Assembly (NCBI RefSeq): GCF_007830335.1
Contig: NZ_VLKU01000003.1
Span: forward strand, 403,042 to 467,041
Direction: 5' to 3'
Origin: Paracoccus sulfuroxidans
Lineage (GTDB): Bacteria > Pseudomonadota > Alphaproteobacteria > Rhodobacterales > Rhodobacteraceae
DNA length: 64,000 nt
Shown here: positions 1 to 7,824 of the stretch, in pieces
Position numbering within the stretch: the first letter of the stretch is position 1
How the letters are laid out: each line of letters starts with the position of its first letter
The notes under the pieces: model-generated
What the model saw: the letters and a program-made list of their open reading frames with translations, nothing else
The model's database searches: none
Told to the model about the DNA's origin: nothing
Position numbers and translations under genes: made by a program

Positions 1-343
1 TCTGGTCGTGCAGCGTGAGGGCCAGGGCAGGTTGCCCCTCGAAGCGCAAAGGAATGCGGTTGACGCGGGCGCGAAACTCGGTCCCGTCGTCGCGCAAGTA
101 CCGGCCGTCTTCATCCGGGCCGGTCGAAACGGCACTTAGAAGGTCGGTATGGCGCAGCTTGCAGAGCGCATCGGCGGTCAGTCGAAACTGCCGACAGGCC
201 GCGTCATTTGCGGCAAGAACACGGTCGTCTTCCTGCCCGACAATCAGGATCGCATCAGAATTGTCCTGAAAAAGCGGCACGGCCCAACTCGTGTCCTGCA
301 CGGTGCCGCAAGCGAAATCAGTCTGTCGGGCAGTCTGGAACAT
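1..343 (-). CDS. PAS-domain regulatory protein, 5' part (cut by window edge)
   Basis: The minus strand is open from an ATG at 343 to the left edge, so only the first 114 residues are visible. They read as a PAS fold: a conserved start (DNSDAILIVGQEDDRVLAAN), a central helix region, then a DGTEFRARVNRIPL strand typical of PAS sensor domains. The output domain lies outside the window. It follows the AmiC-like gene by about 100 bases on the same strand. In Pseudomonas, AmiC controls AmiR, an ANTAR antiterminator, and PAS-ANTAR fusions are known, so an ANTAR output is an attractive guess. A kinase or cyclase is equally allowed by what is visible. Confidence 0.7.
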   Translation of the reverse strand, partial: MFQTARQTDFACGTVQDTSWAVPLFQDNSDAILIVGQEDDRVLAANDAACRQFRLTADALCKLRHTDLLSAVSTGPDEDGRYLRDDGTEFRARVNRIPLRFEGQPALALTLHDQ

Positions 344-445
344 GAGCTGGCCTGAAAACCGGAGGTGACAGTCGCATGTCCGCGTGGACATGCCTCAAGG
401 TAACGTCAACAGGATCCGCACTGTCAACCGCCGCAGCTCCAAGCG

Positions 446-1666
446 CTAGTAGAGGGCATTCGGCACAACCATTCCGTCGGGCGTGTGCAAGCCGTCACGG
501 CGACAAATGCCCCGCTCGGGGTAAAGCGCATAGGGGTCGGGCTGGACGTGCCGGATCGAGCTTTGCAGGATCTCGAACTGACCATCCGGGCCGCAACGCC
601 CGATCTTCGGGACGAAGGCCATGCAGAAATTGTCTGGGTCGATCCAGACATGGCCCTCGGGCGAGACGTCGTTCCCTAGGGCCAGTCCCGCCGAGGCATT
701 GCGAATGTCGTTGGCTGTCAGATGTGCCCAGTCTTTCGTTTCAAGACAGGCGTTCAACGCGTGTTCGAAGGCCAGAACGGCAAGGTAGGTGTTTTCCAGA
801 TTGAAATGGGTAACGCCGGTTTCACCATAGGGGCTTGCCAGAAACGAATGGACGAAGGCCGCATTGGTGGGATTTTGCAGGGACTGGAAATAGGGCGCTG
901 CAAGGATATGGCCCTCGCCGATATCGCTGCCCATCGCCCGCACCTCGGCCTCGCTGGTGGTCAGGGACGCGATGGGAGTTTTCCTCCTGTCAAAGCCGAG
1001 CCGCGTATATTCGCGGTAAAGGGCCAGCGCCGAATTGCCGACAAGGGTGGAGAAGATGAAATCCGGTGCCTCTGCGCGGATCAGCCCAAGGGCGTCGGAC
1101 ACATCGGTCACGCCGAGCGGAAGATATTGCTCGCTCAGCACCTCACCCTTGTTCCGGTCCATCCAGACCCTCGCCACGGCATTCGTTTCGCGCGGCCAGA
1201 CATAGTCCGACCCGATGAAGCAGGCGCGCGGGCCGAAGTTGCGGATCATGAAAGGGATCAGGTCGACCGAATGCTGGTTGGCGACGGGACCGGTGTAGAT
1301 GATGTTCTGGACACATTCCTTCCCCTCCCAGCAGGTGGGCAGATAAAGAAGGTGATTGCTGGCAATGACCGTCGGCAGCATGGCGCGGCGACTGGCCGAG
1401 GTATAGCCGCCGAAGGTGCAAAGGACCCCGTGTTCCCGGATCAACTCGCCAATGCCAAGCGCATAGGTGCGCACATCCGAACAGGCGTCGAAGAAGTAGG
1501 GCGTGACTGGCCTGCCGCCGATCCCGCCCGCGCGGTTGATCCGGTCCAGCGCGTAAAGCGTGACGTCGATTGAGCTTTTCTCGATTACCGACAGATGCCC
1601 GGTCGCCGAGAAGATCACGCCGACGGGAATGTCGTCCCGCTCGGCGAGCGCGTCGTTCCGTTTCAT
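446..1666 (-). CDS. AmiC-like amide-binding regulatory protein (periplasmic-binding fold)
   Basis: About 406 residues of a type I periplasmic-binding-protein fold. Segments such as PIASLTTSEAEV, GSDYVWPRETN and FSTLVGNSALALYRE match the AmiC/UrtA branch, including the AmiC amide sensor of Pseudomonas. No signal peptide is seen, which favours a cytosolic ligand sensor over an ABC transporter receptor. I chose ATG 1666, which has AGGA about 10 bases upstream; a GTG at 1702 would add 12 residues. It is divergent from the dimethylformamidase genes and precedes a PAS-domain gene, so a role in sensing amide and inducing the amidase is likely. That role is inferred. Confidence 0.8.
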   Translation of the reverse strand: MKRNDALAERDDIPVGVIFSATGHLSVIEKSSIDVTLYALDRINRAGGIGGRPVTPYFFDACSDVRTYALGIGELIREHGVLCTFGGYTSASRRAMLPTVIASNHLLYLPTCWEGKECVQNIIYTGPVANQHSVDLIPFMIRNFGPRACFIGSDYVWPRETNAVARVWMDRNKGEVLSEQYLPLGVTDVSDALGLIRAEAPDFIFSTLVGNSALALYREYTRLGFDRRKTPIASLTTSEAEVRAMGSDIGEGHILAAPYFQSLQNPTNAAFVHSFLASPYGETGVTHFNLENTYLAVLAFEHALNACLETKDWAHLTANDIRNASAGLALGNDVSPEGHVWIDPDNFCMAFVPKIGRCGPDGQFEILQSSIRHVQPDPYALYPERGICRRDGLHTPDGMVVPNALY

Positions 1667-1702
1667 ATCGGCTGATCCTGTTGCTTCGCGGTTCAATGCC
1701 AC

Positions 1703-1858
1703 CTTGCGACGCCCTGTGACGCCGACCCGGGGTAAGCTGGCACGAATAGGACATTCCTCAAAGGAAAATCAGAATAGTCTGATGGTCGCAGAGCCTCGGC
1801 GCTTTCTACTCTGAAATGGCGGGACAAATTCCGCGATATCTTCGACAGAGAGGTCATC
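1703..1858. promoter_or_regulatory. Divergent control region between amiC-like gene and DMFase genes
   Basis: This 156-base spacer must hold promoters for both directions. A small perfect inverted repeat lies at 1769-1782 (TCAGA, ATAG, TCTGA), about 77 bases before the small-subunit start. It could be an operator or, in the transcript, a hairpin in the leader. The start of the plus-strand gene is preceded by GAGAGG at about 5 bases. No convincing -35/-10 pair could be assigned. Confidence 0.4.
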
Positions 1859-2299
1859 ATGTATCGAATTCCGCCGAAGGGCTCGAAAGAGCGTGAGCGC
1901 CTGATTGCCGAGCACAAGGCCTGCACGGAATCCATGTACGGGGTCGCGGGCTTTTCCTCACTTCTGTGCGCCACCCAGGGCGACGTGACCGAGGTGTCCG
2001 GGGGCATGCACGGCGACATCGAGCTGAACCGCGTGCTGCTGCGCATGCGGGCGCAGGAGGCCAAGGGAAAGCTCGTCTCGATCTGCACGAAAATCGACGA
2101 GGAGTGGCGGATCGCCCGGCTCTCGGGCGTTCGCGGTGTCCCGCCGAAATTCGTGGATGACCGGGTTTTCACCGAAGAAAACGAGGTTCAGCACGCCATC
2201 TTCCTGATGCGTCTTGATGAAATGAGCGAGACGGACGGCCAGCCGGAAGATTTCAACGAAGGCTGGAAGCGTCGCTCGGACAACTGGACGGTGACCTGA
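1859..2299 (+). CDS. N,N-dimethylformamidase-type small subunit
   Basis: 146 residues, charged and soluble, no signal peptide. Size and position directly before a dimethylformamidase large subunit identify it as the small (alpha) subunit; the characterised Paracoccus small subunit is about 132 residues. In known DMFases the small subunit packs against the large one and the pair hydrolyses N,N-dimethylformamide to dimethylamine and formate. GAGAGG lies just before the ATG. It is co-directional with the large subunit 53 bases downstream. Identification rests on context and length more than on a diagnostic motif; the true substrate could be another short amide. Confidence 0.75.
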   Translation: MYRIPPKGSKERERLIAEHKACTESMYGVAGFSSLLCATQGDVTEVSGGMHGDIELNRVLLRMRAQEAKGKLVSICTKIDEEWRIARLSGVRGVPPKFVDDRVFTEENEVQHAIFLMRLDEMSETDGQPEDFNEGWKRRSDNWTVT

Positions 2300-2352
2300 G
2301 CCGCTGGGCGGCAGGTCGAATTCCCACCCATTTCAGCAGAAAGACCACGATC

Positions 2353-4773
2353 ATGAAACTGACCGGCTATGCCGATCGCCTCAGTGTGCGTCCCGGCGAG
2401 ACAATCCGCTTTCACATCAACGCCGATTTCAAGGGCGAGTATGACGCGCAGCTTGTTCACCTCATCAACGGCAATACCAACCCGCGCGGGCCCGGCCTGA
2501 TCGAAAAGGCCCAGAAGGCCTCGTTTAACGGCGCGCATCCAGCGCAGCGGCAGAAGATCTACAGCGGCTCTTACGGCTTTGTCGAAGACCTGCCGCAGTT
2601 CCACGTCGACAGCGTCACCCTGCAATGCTGGGCCTGGCCGACGATCCCGAAAACCGATCCCGGCTATTGGAAACATGGCGCGCAGGCGCTGATGTCGAAA
2701 TGGTCGAAGGGCAAGGGGTATGGCCTTTTCATCGACGCGGACGGCCATGCGGAATTCCGGATCAACGGGCAAAGCCTGCGCAGCCCGTTCCCCTTGCGCG
2801 ATCATGCCTGGCATTTCATCGCCGCAAGCTATGACGCCGACACCGGCAAGGCGGTCCTCTATTGCGAGCCGCAGATCCAATATGCGCTGGACCCGGAAAG
2901 CGGGGCGGTGAGCGCAAGCTGGAAGGAAAAGATCGCGACGCCAGCGGTTCCGTTCGTCCTTGCGGGCAGCACCGAGCGTCTGGACGATGCGCCCGAAGCG
3001 CGGGCCTCGCGTCCCGAAGGCGTGGTGATCGGCAGCCATTACAATGGCAAGCTGGACAGTCCGCGCCTGTGCAACCGCGCGCTGACCCGGCTTGAGATCG
3101 AGACGATGAAGATGGGCGGCCAGACCTCGCAGGATGAACGCCGCGGTTCCGGTCCGACGCCGGCGCTCAGCGAATGTCTGGTCGGCGCCTGGGACTTCTC
3201 GGTCGGGATCGACACGATGCGGGCCGTCGACCGCGGGCCCTATCGTTTCGATGCAGAGCTGATCAACGCGCCCACCCGCGCCTTGACCGGCCATAACTGG
3301 GATGGGCATGTCTTCGACTGGAAGCAGGCACCACAGCAATATGGCGCCATCCACTTCCATGACGACGACCTTGACGATGCCCGCTGGCAGGTCGATTTCG
3401 AATGGCAGGTGCCGAAGAACCAGAAAAGCGCGACCTATGCCGTCAAGCTGACCAGCGCCGAGGGGCACGAGGACTACATCCCGTTCTTCGTGACGCCCTG
3501 GCCCGGCAAACCCACCGCGAAAATCGCGGTCATCATGCCGACCACCAGCTATATGGCCTATGCGAACGAACATCTGGCCAATAACGCGGGCGGGGCCGAA
3601 CTGCTGGTCTATCGCGTGCCTGTCATGCAGCAGCAGAACATGTATCTGTCCGAGCATCGGGAATATGGCGGCTCGCTTTACGACACGCATACCGACGGAA
3701 GCGGGTTGTGCCTGTCAACGCGGCTGCGCCCGATCCTCAGCATGCGACCGAAATACGATCACTTCCTGTCGCAGGCCCCTTGGCAATATCCGGCGGATCT
3801 TCACCTGATCTGCTGGCTCGAGATGCAGGGCTATGATTACGATGTGCTGACCGATGAGGATGTGACCTATGACGGGTTGCGCCTGCTTGAGGGCTATAAC
3901 GTCCTGATCACCGGCTCTCACCCCGAGCACGTCGTCGGTAGCCAACTGGATGCGCTGCACAACTACAAACAGCGCGGCGGGCGGCTGATGTATATGGGGG
4001 CGGATGGCTTCTACTGGGTTCATTCCTATCACCCGGCCTATGAGGATCGCGGTCGCGGCGTGATGACCGAGATGCGGCGCTGCGAATCCGGCATCCGCAC
4101 CTGGCGCGCCGATCCGGGCGAGTATTACCATCAGGGCAGCGGTGAGCTTGGCGGCATGTGGCGTTATCGCGGGCGCTATTTGCACACCGTCGGCGGCACG
4201 GGAATGTCGGCGGAAGGCTTTGATATCTCTACCTATTACAGTCGCACCCAGGAAAGCCTCGATCCACGTGTCGCCTGGGCCTTCGACGGCATCGACTTCG
4301 ACGAGAAGCTCGGCAATTTCGGGCTTGTCGGCGGCGGCGCTGCTGGGCTTGAGCTTGATATCGTCGACACCATGCTGGGCTCTCCTCCGCACACGCTGGT
4401 CGTTGCGACCTCGGCGGGGCGGCACACGGAAGGCTACTTGCTGGTGATGGAGGATTTCGGCTTCAACCAGCAGGGGCTAGACGGGACGCAGCACCCACGC
4501 GTGCGCTCTGACATTGCCTTCCACGAGACCCCGAACGGCGGCGGTGTCTTTGCCTTCAGTTCGATTGCCTTCTGCGGCTCGCTGCCGTGGAACGACGGTG
4601 ACAACAATATCTCTCGCCTCGTCGGCAATGTGCTTGACCGCTTCATGCAGGACGGCCCGCTTCCAGCGGCGCCCAAGGAGGCCGTCAAGCCAAGGGGGCG
4701 CGCGGAATATGTGCAGGACATCCCTGCTGCGCCCAGTGAAAGCCAGCCGTTCCGCCGCGCTGAGACGGTCTGA
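2353..4773 (+). CDS. N,N-dimethylformamidase-type large (catalytic) subunit
   Basis: 806 residues, slightly longer than the roughly 760-residue Paracoccus enzyme. The N-terminal part (about 85-245) looks like a concanavalin/LamG-type beta sandwich, seen in FIDADGHAEFRINGQ and AWHFIAASYDADTGKAVLY. The C-terminal part is the catalytic domain unique to DMFases. Characterised DMFase uses a mononuclear iron held by two tyrosines and one carboxylate. Plausible counterparts here are Y400 in PTTSYMAYANE, Y443 in GGSLYDTHTDGSG and E525 in GSHPEHVVG; this assignment is mine from memory of the family. It would release formate and dimethylamine from DMF. A long hairpin follows the stop codon. Substrate not proven. 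Confidence 0.88.
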   Translation: MKLTGYADRLSVRPGETIRFHINADFKGEYDAQLVHLINGNTNPRGPGLIEKAQKASFNGAHPAQRQKIYSGSYGFVEDLPQFHVDSVTLQCWAWPTIPKTDPGYWKHGAQALMSKWSKGKGYGLFIDADGHAEFRINGQSLRSPFPLRDHAWHFIAASYDADTGKAVLYCEPQIQYALDPESGAVSASWKEKIATPAVPFVLAGSTERLDDAPEARASRPEGVVIGSHYNGKLDSPRLCNRALTRLEIETMKMGGQTSQDERRGSGPTPALSECLVGAWDFSVGIDTMRAVDRGPYRFDAELINAPTRALTGHNWDGHVFDWKQAPQQYGAIHFHDDDLDDARWQVDFEWQVPKNQKSATYAVKLTSAEGHEDYIPFFVTPWPGKPTAKIAVIMPTTSYMAYANEHLANNAGGAELLVYRVPVMQQQNMYLSEHREYGGSLYDTHTDGSGLCLSTRLRPILSMRPKYDHFLSQAPWQYPADLHLICWLEMQGYDYDVLTDEDVTYDGLRLLEGYNVLITGSHPEHVVGSQLDALHNYKQRGGRLMYMGADGFYWVHSYHPAYEDRGRGVMTEMRRCESGIRTWRADPGEYYHQGSGELGGMWRYRGRYLHTVGGTGMSAEGFDISTYYSRTQESLDPRVAWAFDGIDFDEKLGNFGLVGGGAAGLELDIVDTMLGSPPHTLVVATSAGRHTEGYLLVMEDFGFNQQGLDGTQHPRVRSDIAFHETPNGGGVFAFSSIAFCGSLPWNDGDNNISRLVGNVLDRFMQDGPLPAAPKEAVKPRGRAEYVQDIPAAPSESQPFRRAETV

Positions 4774-4780
4774 AACCTGC

Positions 4781-4809
4781 GGCTGCCGTCCCTAAAGGGG
4801 GCGGCAGCC
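4781..4809 (+). promoter_or_regulatory. Intercistronic hairpin after DMFase large subunit
   Basis: GGCTGCCG at 4781-4788 pairs with CGGCAGCC at 4802-4809, extended by a wobble pair and CCC/GGG around a TAAAG loop, giving a stem of about 12 pairs. There is no T-tract, so it looks like an mRNA stabiliser or attenuator between the enzyme and the downstream genes, not a classical terminator. Confidence 0.5.
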
Positions 4810-4833
4810 CGGCACCCTGAAGGAGAGCAGGTC

Positions 4834-5808
4834 ATGAGCGCCCATTCCCTCGACGCAGTCTTATCGTCCTTTCGCATCGGCGATCTTCAAACCGCTGCCT
4901 TCGGAGGGCAGCGGGGCGAGATCGGCGATTTCTGGACCTCAAAAGCATCCATGGATCTTGAGGACCGGCTGATCTGGTCACGTGAATGGATCGCGATCGG
5001 CTATGGCGCGCAACTGCCCAACGCCGGAGACATCCTGCCCTTCACCGTGGGACATCATGGGATTCATGTCGAGCGCATGCCTGGTGGCGAAATCGTTGCG
5101 CGCTTCAACTTCGTGCAGCATGGCGGCTGCCGCAGCATTCCGCTGCAATGCCAGACGGGCACGAGAACGCGCTGCTCCTATCTCTCTTGCGGATACAGCC
5201 GTGATCGGGTCGAGGGCTTTCCGACCTCACTGAACCGCGCCGATCCAGCGGCGCATCATTTTCTGGGCTTTGCCGAGGTACCGGGGCTTCCGATGGGGCT
5301 GAGGCTCAAGGGCGATGTGATTTTCGTCAATCTTGATGCCGGTTCTGCTGTCGCAGCAGGTGAGGCGTTCACGCCGTTCTTGGATGGCCCCGCTGAAAAC
5401 CTGACGCTTGAACCTGCCTGTAACTGGAAGCTGTTCTGGCTGGCCTTGCTGGCCGAATTCGACAAGGTGGAGACTATCGGTGCCACTTTCTCTGGTCGCT
5501 CTGAGGCTGGGCTTCGCCTGCGGGCCCATCCTCCGAATTTCTTCGTACTGGACTATGACGGTGGCCAAATGTCGGCGATCTTGCAGCCGACCGGAACCAT
5601 GCTCACGCTTCTTCGCTTGGCGCGGCGTGGTGAGGCAGACCCGCAGCCCGCGCTGGATCTGCTCGAACGCTGCGGCCAAAGGGCCCGGTCTATGACGCGC
5701 ATGGATGAACGCGGCCGGAATGATCTGCAGCGTGCGATGCTCGATTGGTTTGAGGCGCGGCTGATGCCGTCGTTGCCAACCCAAGCGCGAGAGGGGGCAA
5801 AGGGATGA
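4834..5808 (+). CDS. Rieske-oxygenase-like protein lacking both metal sites
   Basis: 324 residues with the layout of a Rieske ring-hydroxylating oxygenase alpha subunit: an N-terminal Rieske-like region (WSREWIAIGYGAQLP, then ARFNFVQHGGCRS at about 89-101) and a C-terminal START-like domain opening with CNWKLFW (196-202). The Rieske ligands are broken: the expected C-x-H is V94-Q-H96 and the expected C-x-x-H is C114-S-Y-L117. The HxxxxH iron site expected after NWKLF is also absent. It is therefore probably not an oxygenase. It is preceded by AAGGAGA and overlaps the next gene by ATGA, so it belongs to the amidase operon, perhaps as a structural, binding or regulatory partner. Confidence 0.7.
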   Translation: MSAHSLDAVLSSFRIGDLQTAAFGGQRGEIGDFWTSKASMDLEDRLIWSREWIAIGYGAQLPNAGDILPFTVGHHGIHVERMPGGEIVARFNFVQHGGCRSIPLQCQTGTRTRCSYLSCGYSRDRVEGFPTSLNRADPAAHHFLGFAEVPGLPMGLRLKGDVIFVNLDAGSAVAAGEAFTPFLDGPAENLTLEPACNWKLFWLALLAEFDKVETIGATFSGRSEAGLRLRAHPPNFFVLDYDGGQMSAILQPTGTMLTLLRLARRGEADPQPALDLLERCGQRARSMTRMDERGRNDLQRAMLDWFEARLMPSLPTQAREGAKG

Positions 5809-6158
5809 AATATAGCGTCCAGCAGATCAAATACGAGCTCCTCGCCTATATGAAGGCGATTGACCCCGATTTCCGGCATTGGTTGGTCGGTATCAGCGAG
5901 GATCCCATGTCGACGCTGCGCGACCTTCCGGGCGCGGATCTTGCGACGGCCCCTTGGATTTTCAAGCCTGCCGTGAGTGCCATCGCAGCAAGAAACATCC
6001 GGACGTATTTTACAGAGCAGCTTTCCTGCCTGCTGCCGCCCGAGAACGCTCATTGCGCGGAAGGCAGCTACGTCTATGCAATCCGATTGACGGCGACCGG
6101 TGAAACGCTGAACTCCGGGAATGACCTCACCCCAGCCCTGCAAGTCTCAACACCCTGA
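5805..6158 (+). CDS. Hypothetical protein coupled to the Rieske-like gene
   Basis: 117 residues, no signal peptide or membrane segment, no family I recognise. The start overlaps the stop of the preceding Rieske-like gene (ATGA), indicating translational coupling and a shared function. It is rich in Trp/Phe/Tyr in its first half (for example FRHWLVGISEDP) and has two cysteines in the second half. It is the last gene of the apparent amidase operon. It may be a partner of the degenerate Rieske-like protein; nothing in the sequence gives a reaction. Confidence 0.6.
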   Translation: MKYSVQQIKYELLAYMKAIDPDFRHWLVGISEDPMSTLRDLPGADLATAPWIFKPAVSAIAARNIRTYFTEQLSCLLPPENAHCAEGSYVYAIRLTATGETLNSGNDLTPALQVSTP

Positions 6159-6263
6159 CGATCAATTTCGGTTGGGTTGAACCAACCGAGGAAAAACGCG
6201 ATTGAACAGATCCGGTGCCCGAGCTTCTCGGGTCGGACATAGCCACGAAATCATTGAAAACCT

Positions 6264-6337
6264 TGGAGGCGGGTACCGGAATCGAACCGGTCTTCACGGA
6301 TTTGCAATCCGCTGCGTAACCTCTCCGCCAACCCGCC
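6264..6337 (-). tRNA. tRNA-Cys (GCA)
   Basis: On the minus strand a 74-base cloverleaf runs from GGCGGGT to the encoded CCA. The acceptor arms GGCGGGT/ACCCGCC pair, the T arm contains GGTTCGATTCC, and the anticodon loop carries GCA. It is the only gene in the 379 bases between the amidase operon and lysC. Confidence 0.95.
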
Positions 6338-6537
6338 GTTGCCCGAGGCATGGCAGGATGTAGCGGGTTCGCCTTGCTTGTGCAAGTGTCGGAATCGCGC
6401 GCCAGGGGCAGGGTGCGCGCGACCGCGCGCCGCGCAGGCGAAAGGAAATCGCGCGATCTGCGTGCGGGCCCTTGCCCTTTTCATGGCGTGACCCTAGAAG
6501 GCCGCATTGAAAAAACCTCTGGTGCTGGGGGCACAGA

Positions 6538-7794
6538 ATGCCGCTTCTGGTAATGAAATTCGGCGGTACGTCGGTCGCTGACCTGGATCGCATCAAGAAC
6601 GTCGCGCTGAAGGTCCAGCGCGAGGTCGAGCGTGGCTATGACGTCATCGTCATCGTAAGCGCCATGTCCGGCAAGACCAATGAGCTGGTCGGCTGGGTCG
6701 AGGCGACCTCGCCGCTGTTCGATGCGCGCGAATATGACGCCGTTGTCTCGTCGGGCGAGAATATCACCGCCGGACTTCTGTCGCTTCGGCTGCAGGAAAT
6801 GGGCGTGCCGGCGCGCAGCTGGCAGGGCTGGCAGGTGCCGATCAATACGACGGCGCAGCATTCCTCGGCGCGCTTCCTTGATATTCCGCGCACCAATATC
6901 GACCATAAATTTGCCGAAGGCATGAAGGTCGCCGTCGTCGCGGGCTTCCAGGGCGTCTCGCCCGAGGGCCGGATCACGACGCTGGGCCGGGGCGGCTCGG
7001 ACACGACCGCCGTCGCCTTTGCCGCCGCCTTCGAGGCCGAGCGCTGCGACATCTACACCGATGTCGACGGCATCTATACCACCGATCCCCGCATCACCTC
7101 GAAAGCGCGCAAGCTGGAAAAGATTGCCTTCGAGGAAATGCTGGAACTGGCCAGCCTGGGCGCGAAGGTCCTGCAGACCCGCTCGGTCGAACTGGCGATG
7201 CGTTACAAGGTCCGCCTGCGTGTGCTTTCCTCATTCGAGGATACGGATGAGAACTCCGGCACGCTGGTCTGCGATGAGGATGAAATCATGGAATCGAAAG
7301 TCATCAACGGCGTTGCCTATTCGCGCGAAGAGGCCAAGATCACGCTGGTCACCGTCGAGGACAAGCCCGGCATCTCGGCCGCGATCTTCGCGCCGCTGGC
7401 CGATGCAGGCGTGAACGTGGACATGATCGTCCAGAACATCTCCGAGAAGAACTATGAGGATCACCCCGGTTCGGTGACCGACATGACCTTCTCGTGCCCG
7501 GTCAATCAGGTCGCCCGCGCCCGCAAGGCGATGGAAGAGGCCAAGGCCGCCGGTCACATCGCCTATGATGAGCTGATCGTGGATTCCGAGGTCGCCAAGG
7601 TCTCGGTCGTGGGCATCGGCATGCGCAGCCATGCGGGCGTTGCGGCGCGCATGTTCAAGGCACTTGCTGATGAAAACATCAACATCAAGGTGATTTCGAC
7701 CAGCGAGATCAAGATTTCGGTGCTGATCGACCGCAAGTATATGGAACTTGCCGTGCAGGCGCTGCATGATGCGTTCAAGCTTGAAGCTGCTTGA
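6538..7794 (+). CDS. lysC: Aspartate kinase
   Basis: 418 residues. It phosphorylates aspartate, the first step toward lysine, threonine, methionine and diaminopimelate. The N-terminal amino-acid-kinase domain starts with MKFGGTSV and holds the GRGGSDTTAVA nucleotide/substrate loop. The C-terminal part contains two ACT domains, visible in KITLVTVEDKPGISAAIF and VSVVGIGMRSHAGVAARMF, which normally bind lysine and threonine for feedback inhibition. Length fits monofunctional alphaproteobacterial enzymes. It is followed by ptsP 30 bases downstream, an arrangement common in Rhodobacterales. Confidence 0.97.
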   Translation: MPLLVMKFGGTSVADLDRIKNVALKVQREVERGYDVIVIVSAMSGKTNELVGWVEATSPLFDAREYDAVVSSGENITAGLLSLRLQEMGVPARSWQGWQVPINTTAQHSSARFLDIPRTNIDHKFAEGMKVAVVAGFQGVSPEGRITTLGRGGSDTTAVAFAAAFEAERCDIYTDVDGIYTTDPRITSKARKLEKIAFEEMLELASLGAKVLQTRSVELAMRYKVRLRVLSSFEDTDENSGTLVCDEDEIMESKVINGVAYSREEAKITLVTVEDKPGISAAIFAPLADAGVNVDMIVQNISEKNYEDHPGSVTDMTFSCPVNQVARARKAMEEAKAAGHIAYDELIVDSEVAKVSVVGIGMRSHAGVAARMFKALADENINIKVISTSEIKISVLIDRKYMELAVQALHDAFKLEAA

Positions 7795-7824
7795 TAGCAT
7801 CAGCGTGCCAGCGTCGGGAGGATC

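Noticed and set aside
2188..3690. 500-codon minus-strand open frame opposite the DMFase large subunit
   Set aside because: It lies entirely antisense to a gene with clear family identity and its translation has no recognisable domain; long antisense frames are expected in GC-rich codon usage.
4834..5808. Functional Rieske dioxygenase that would hydroxylate an aromatic or N-methyl substrate
   Set aside because: One Cys and one His of the cluster site and the whole HxxxxH iron site are missing, so oxygenase chemistry is not supported.
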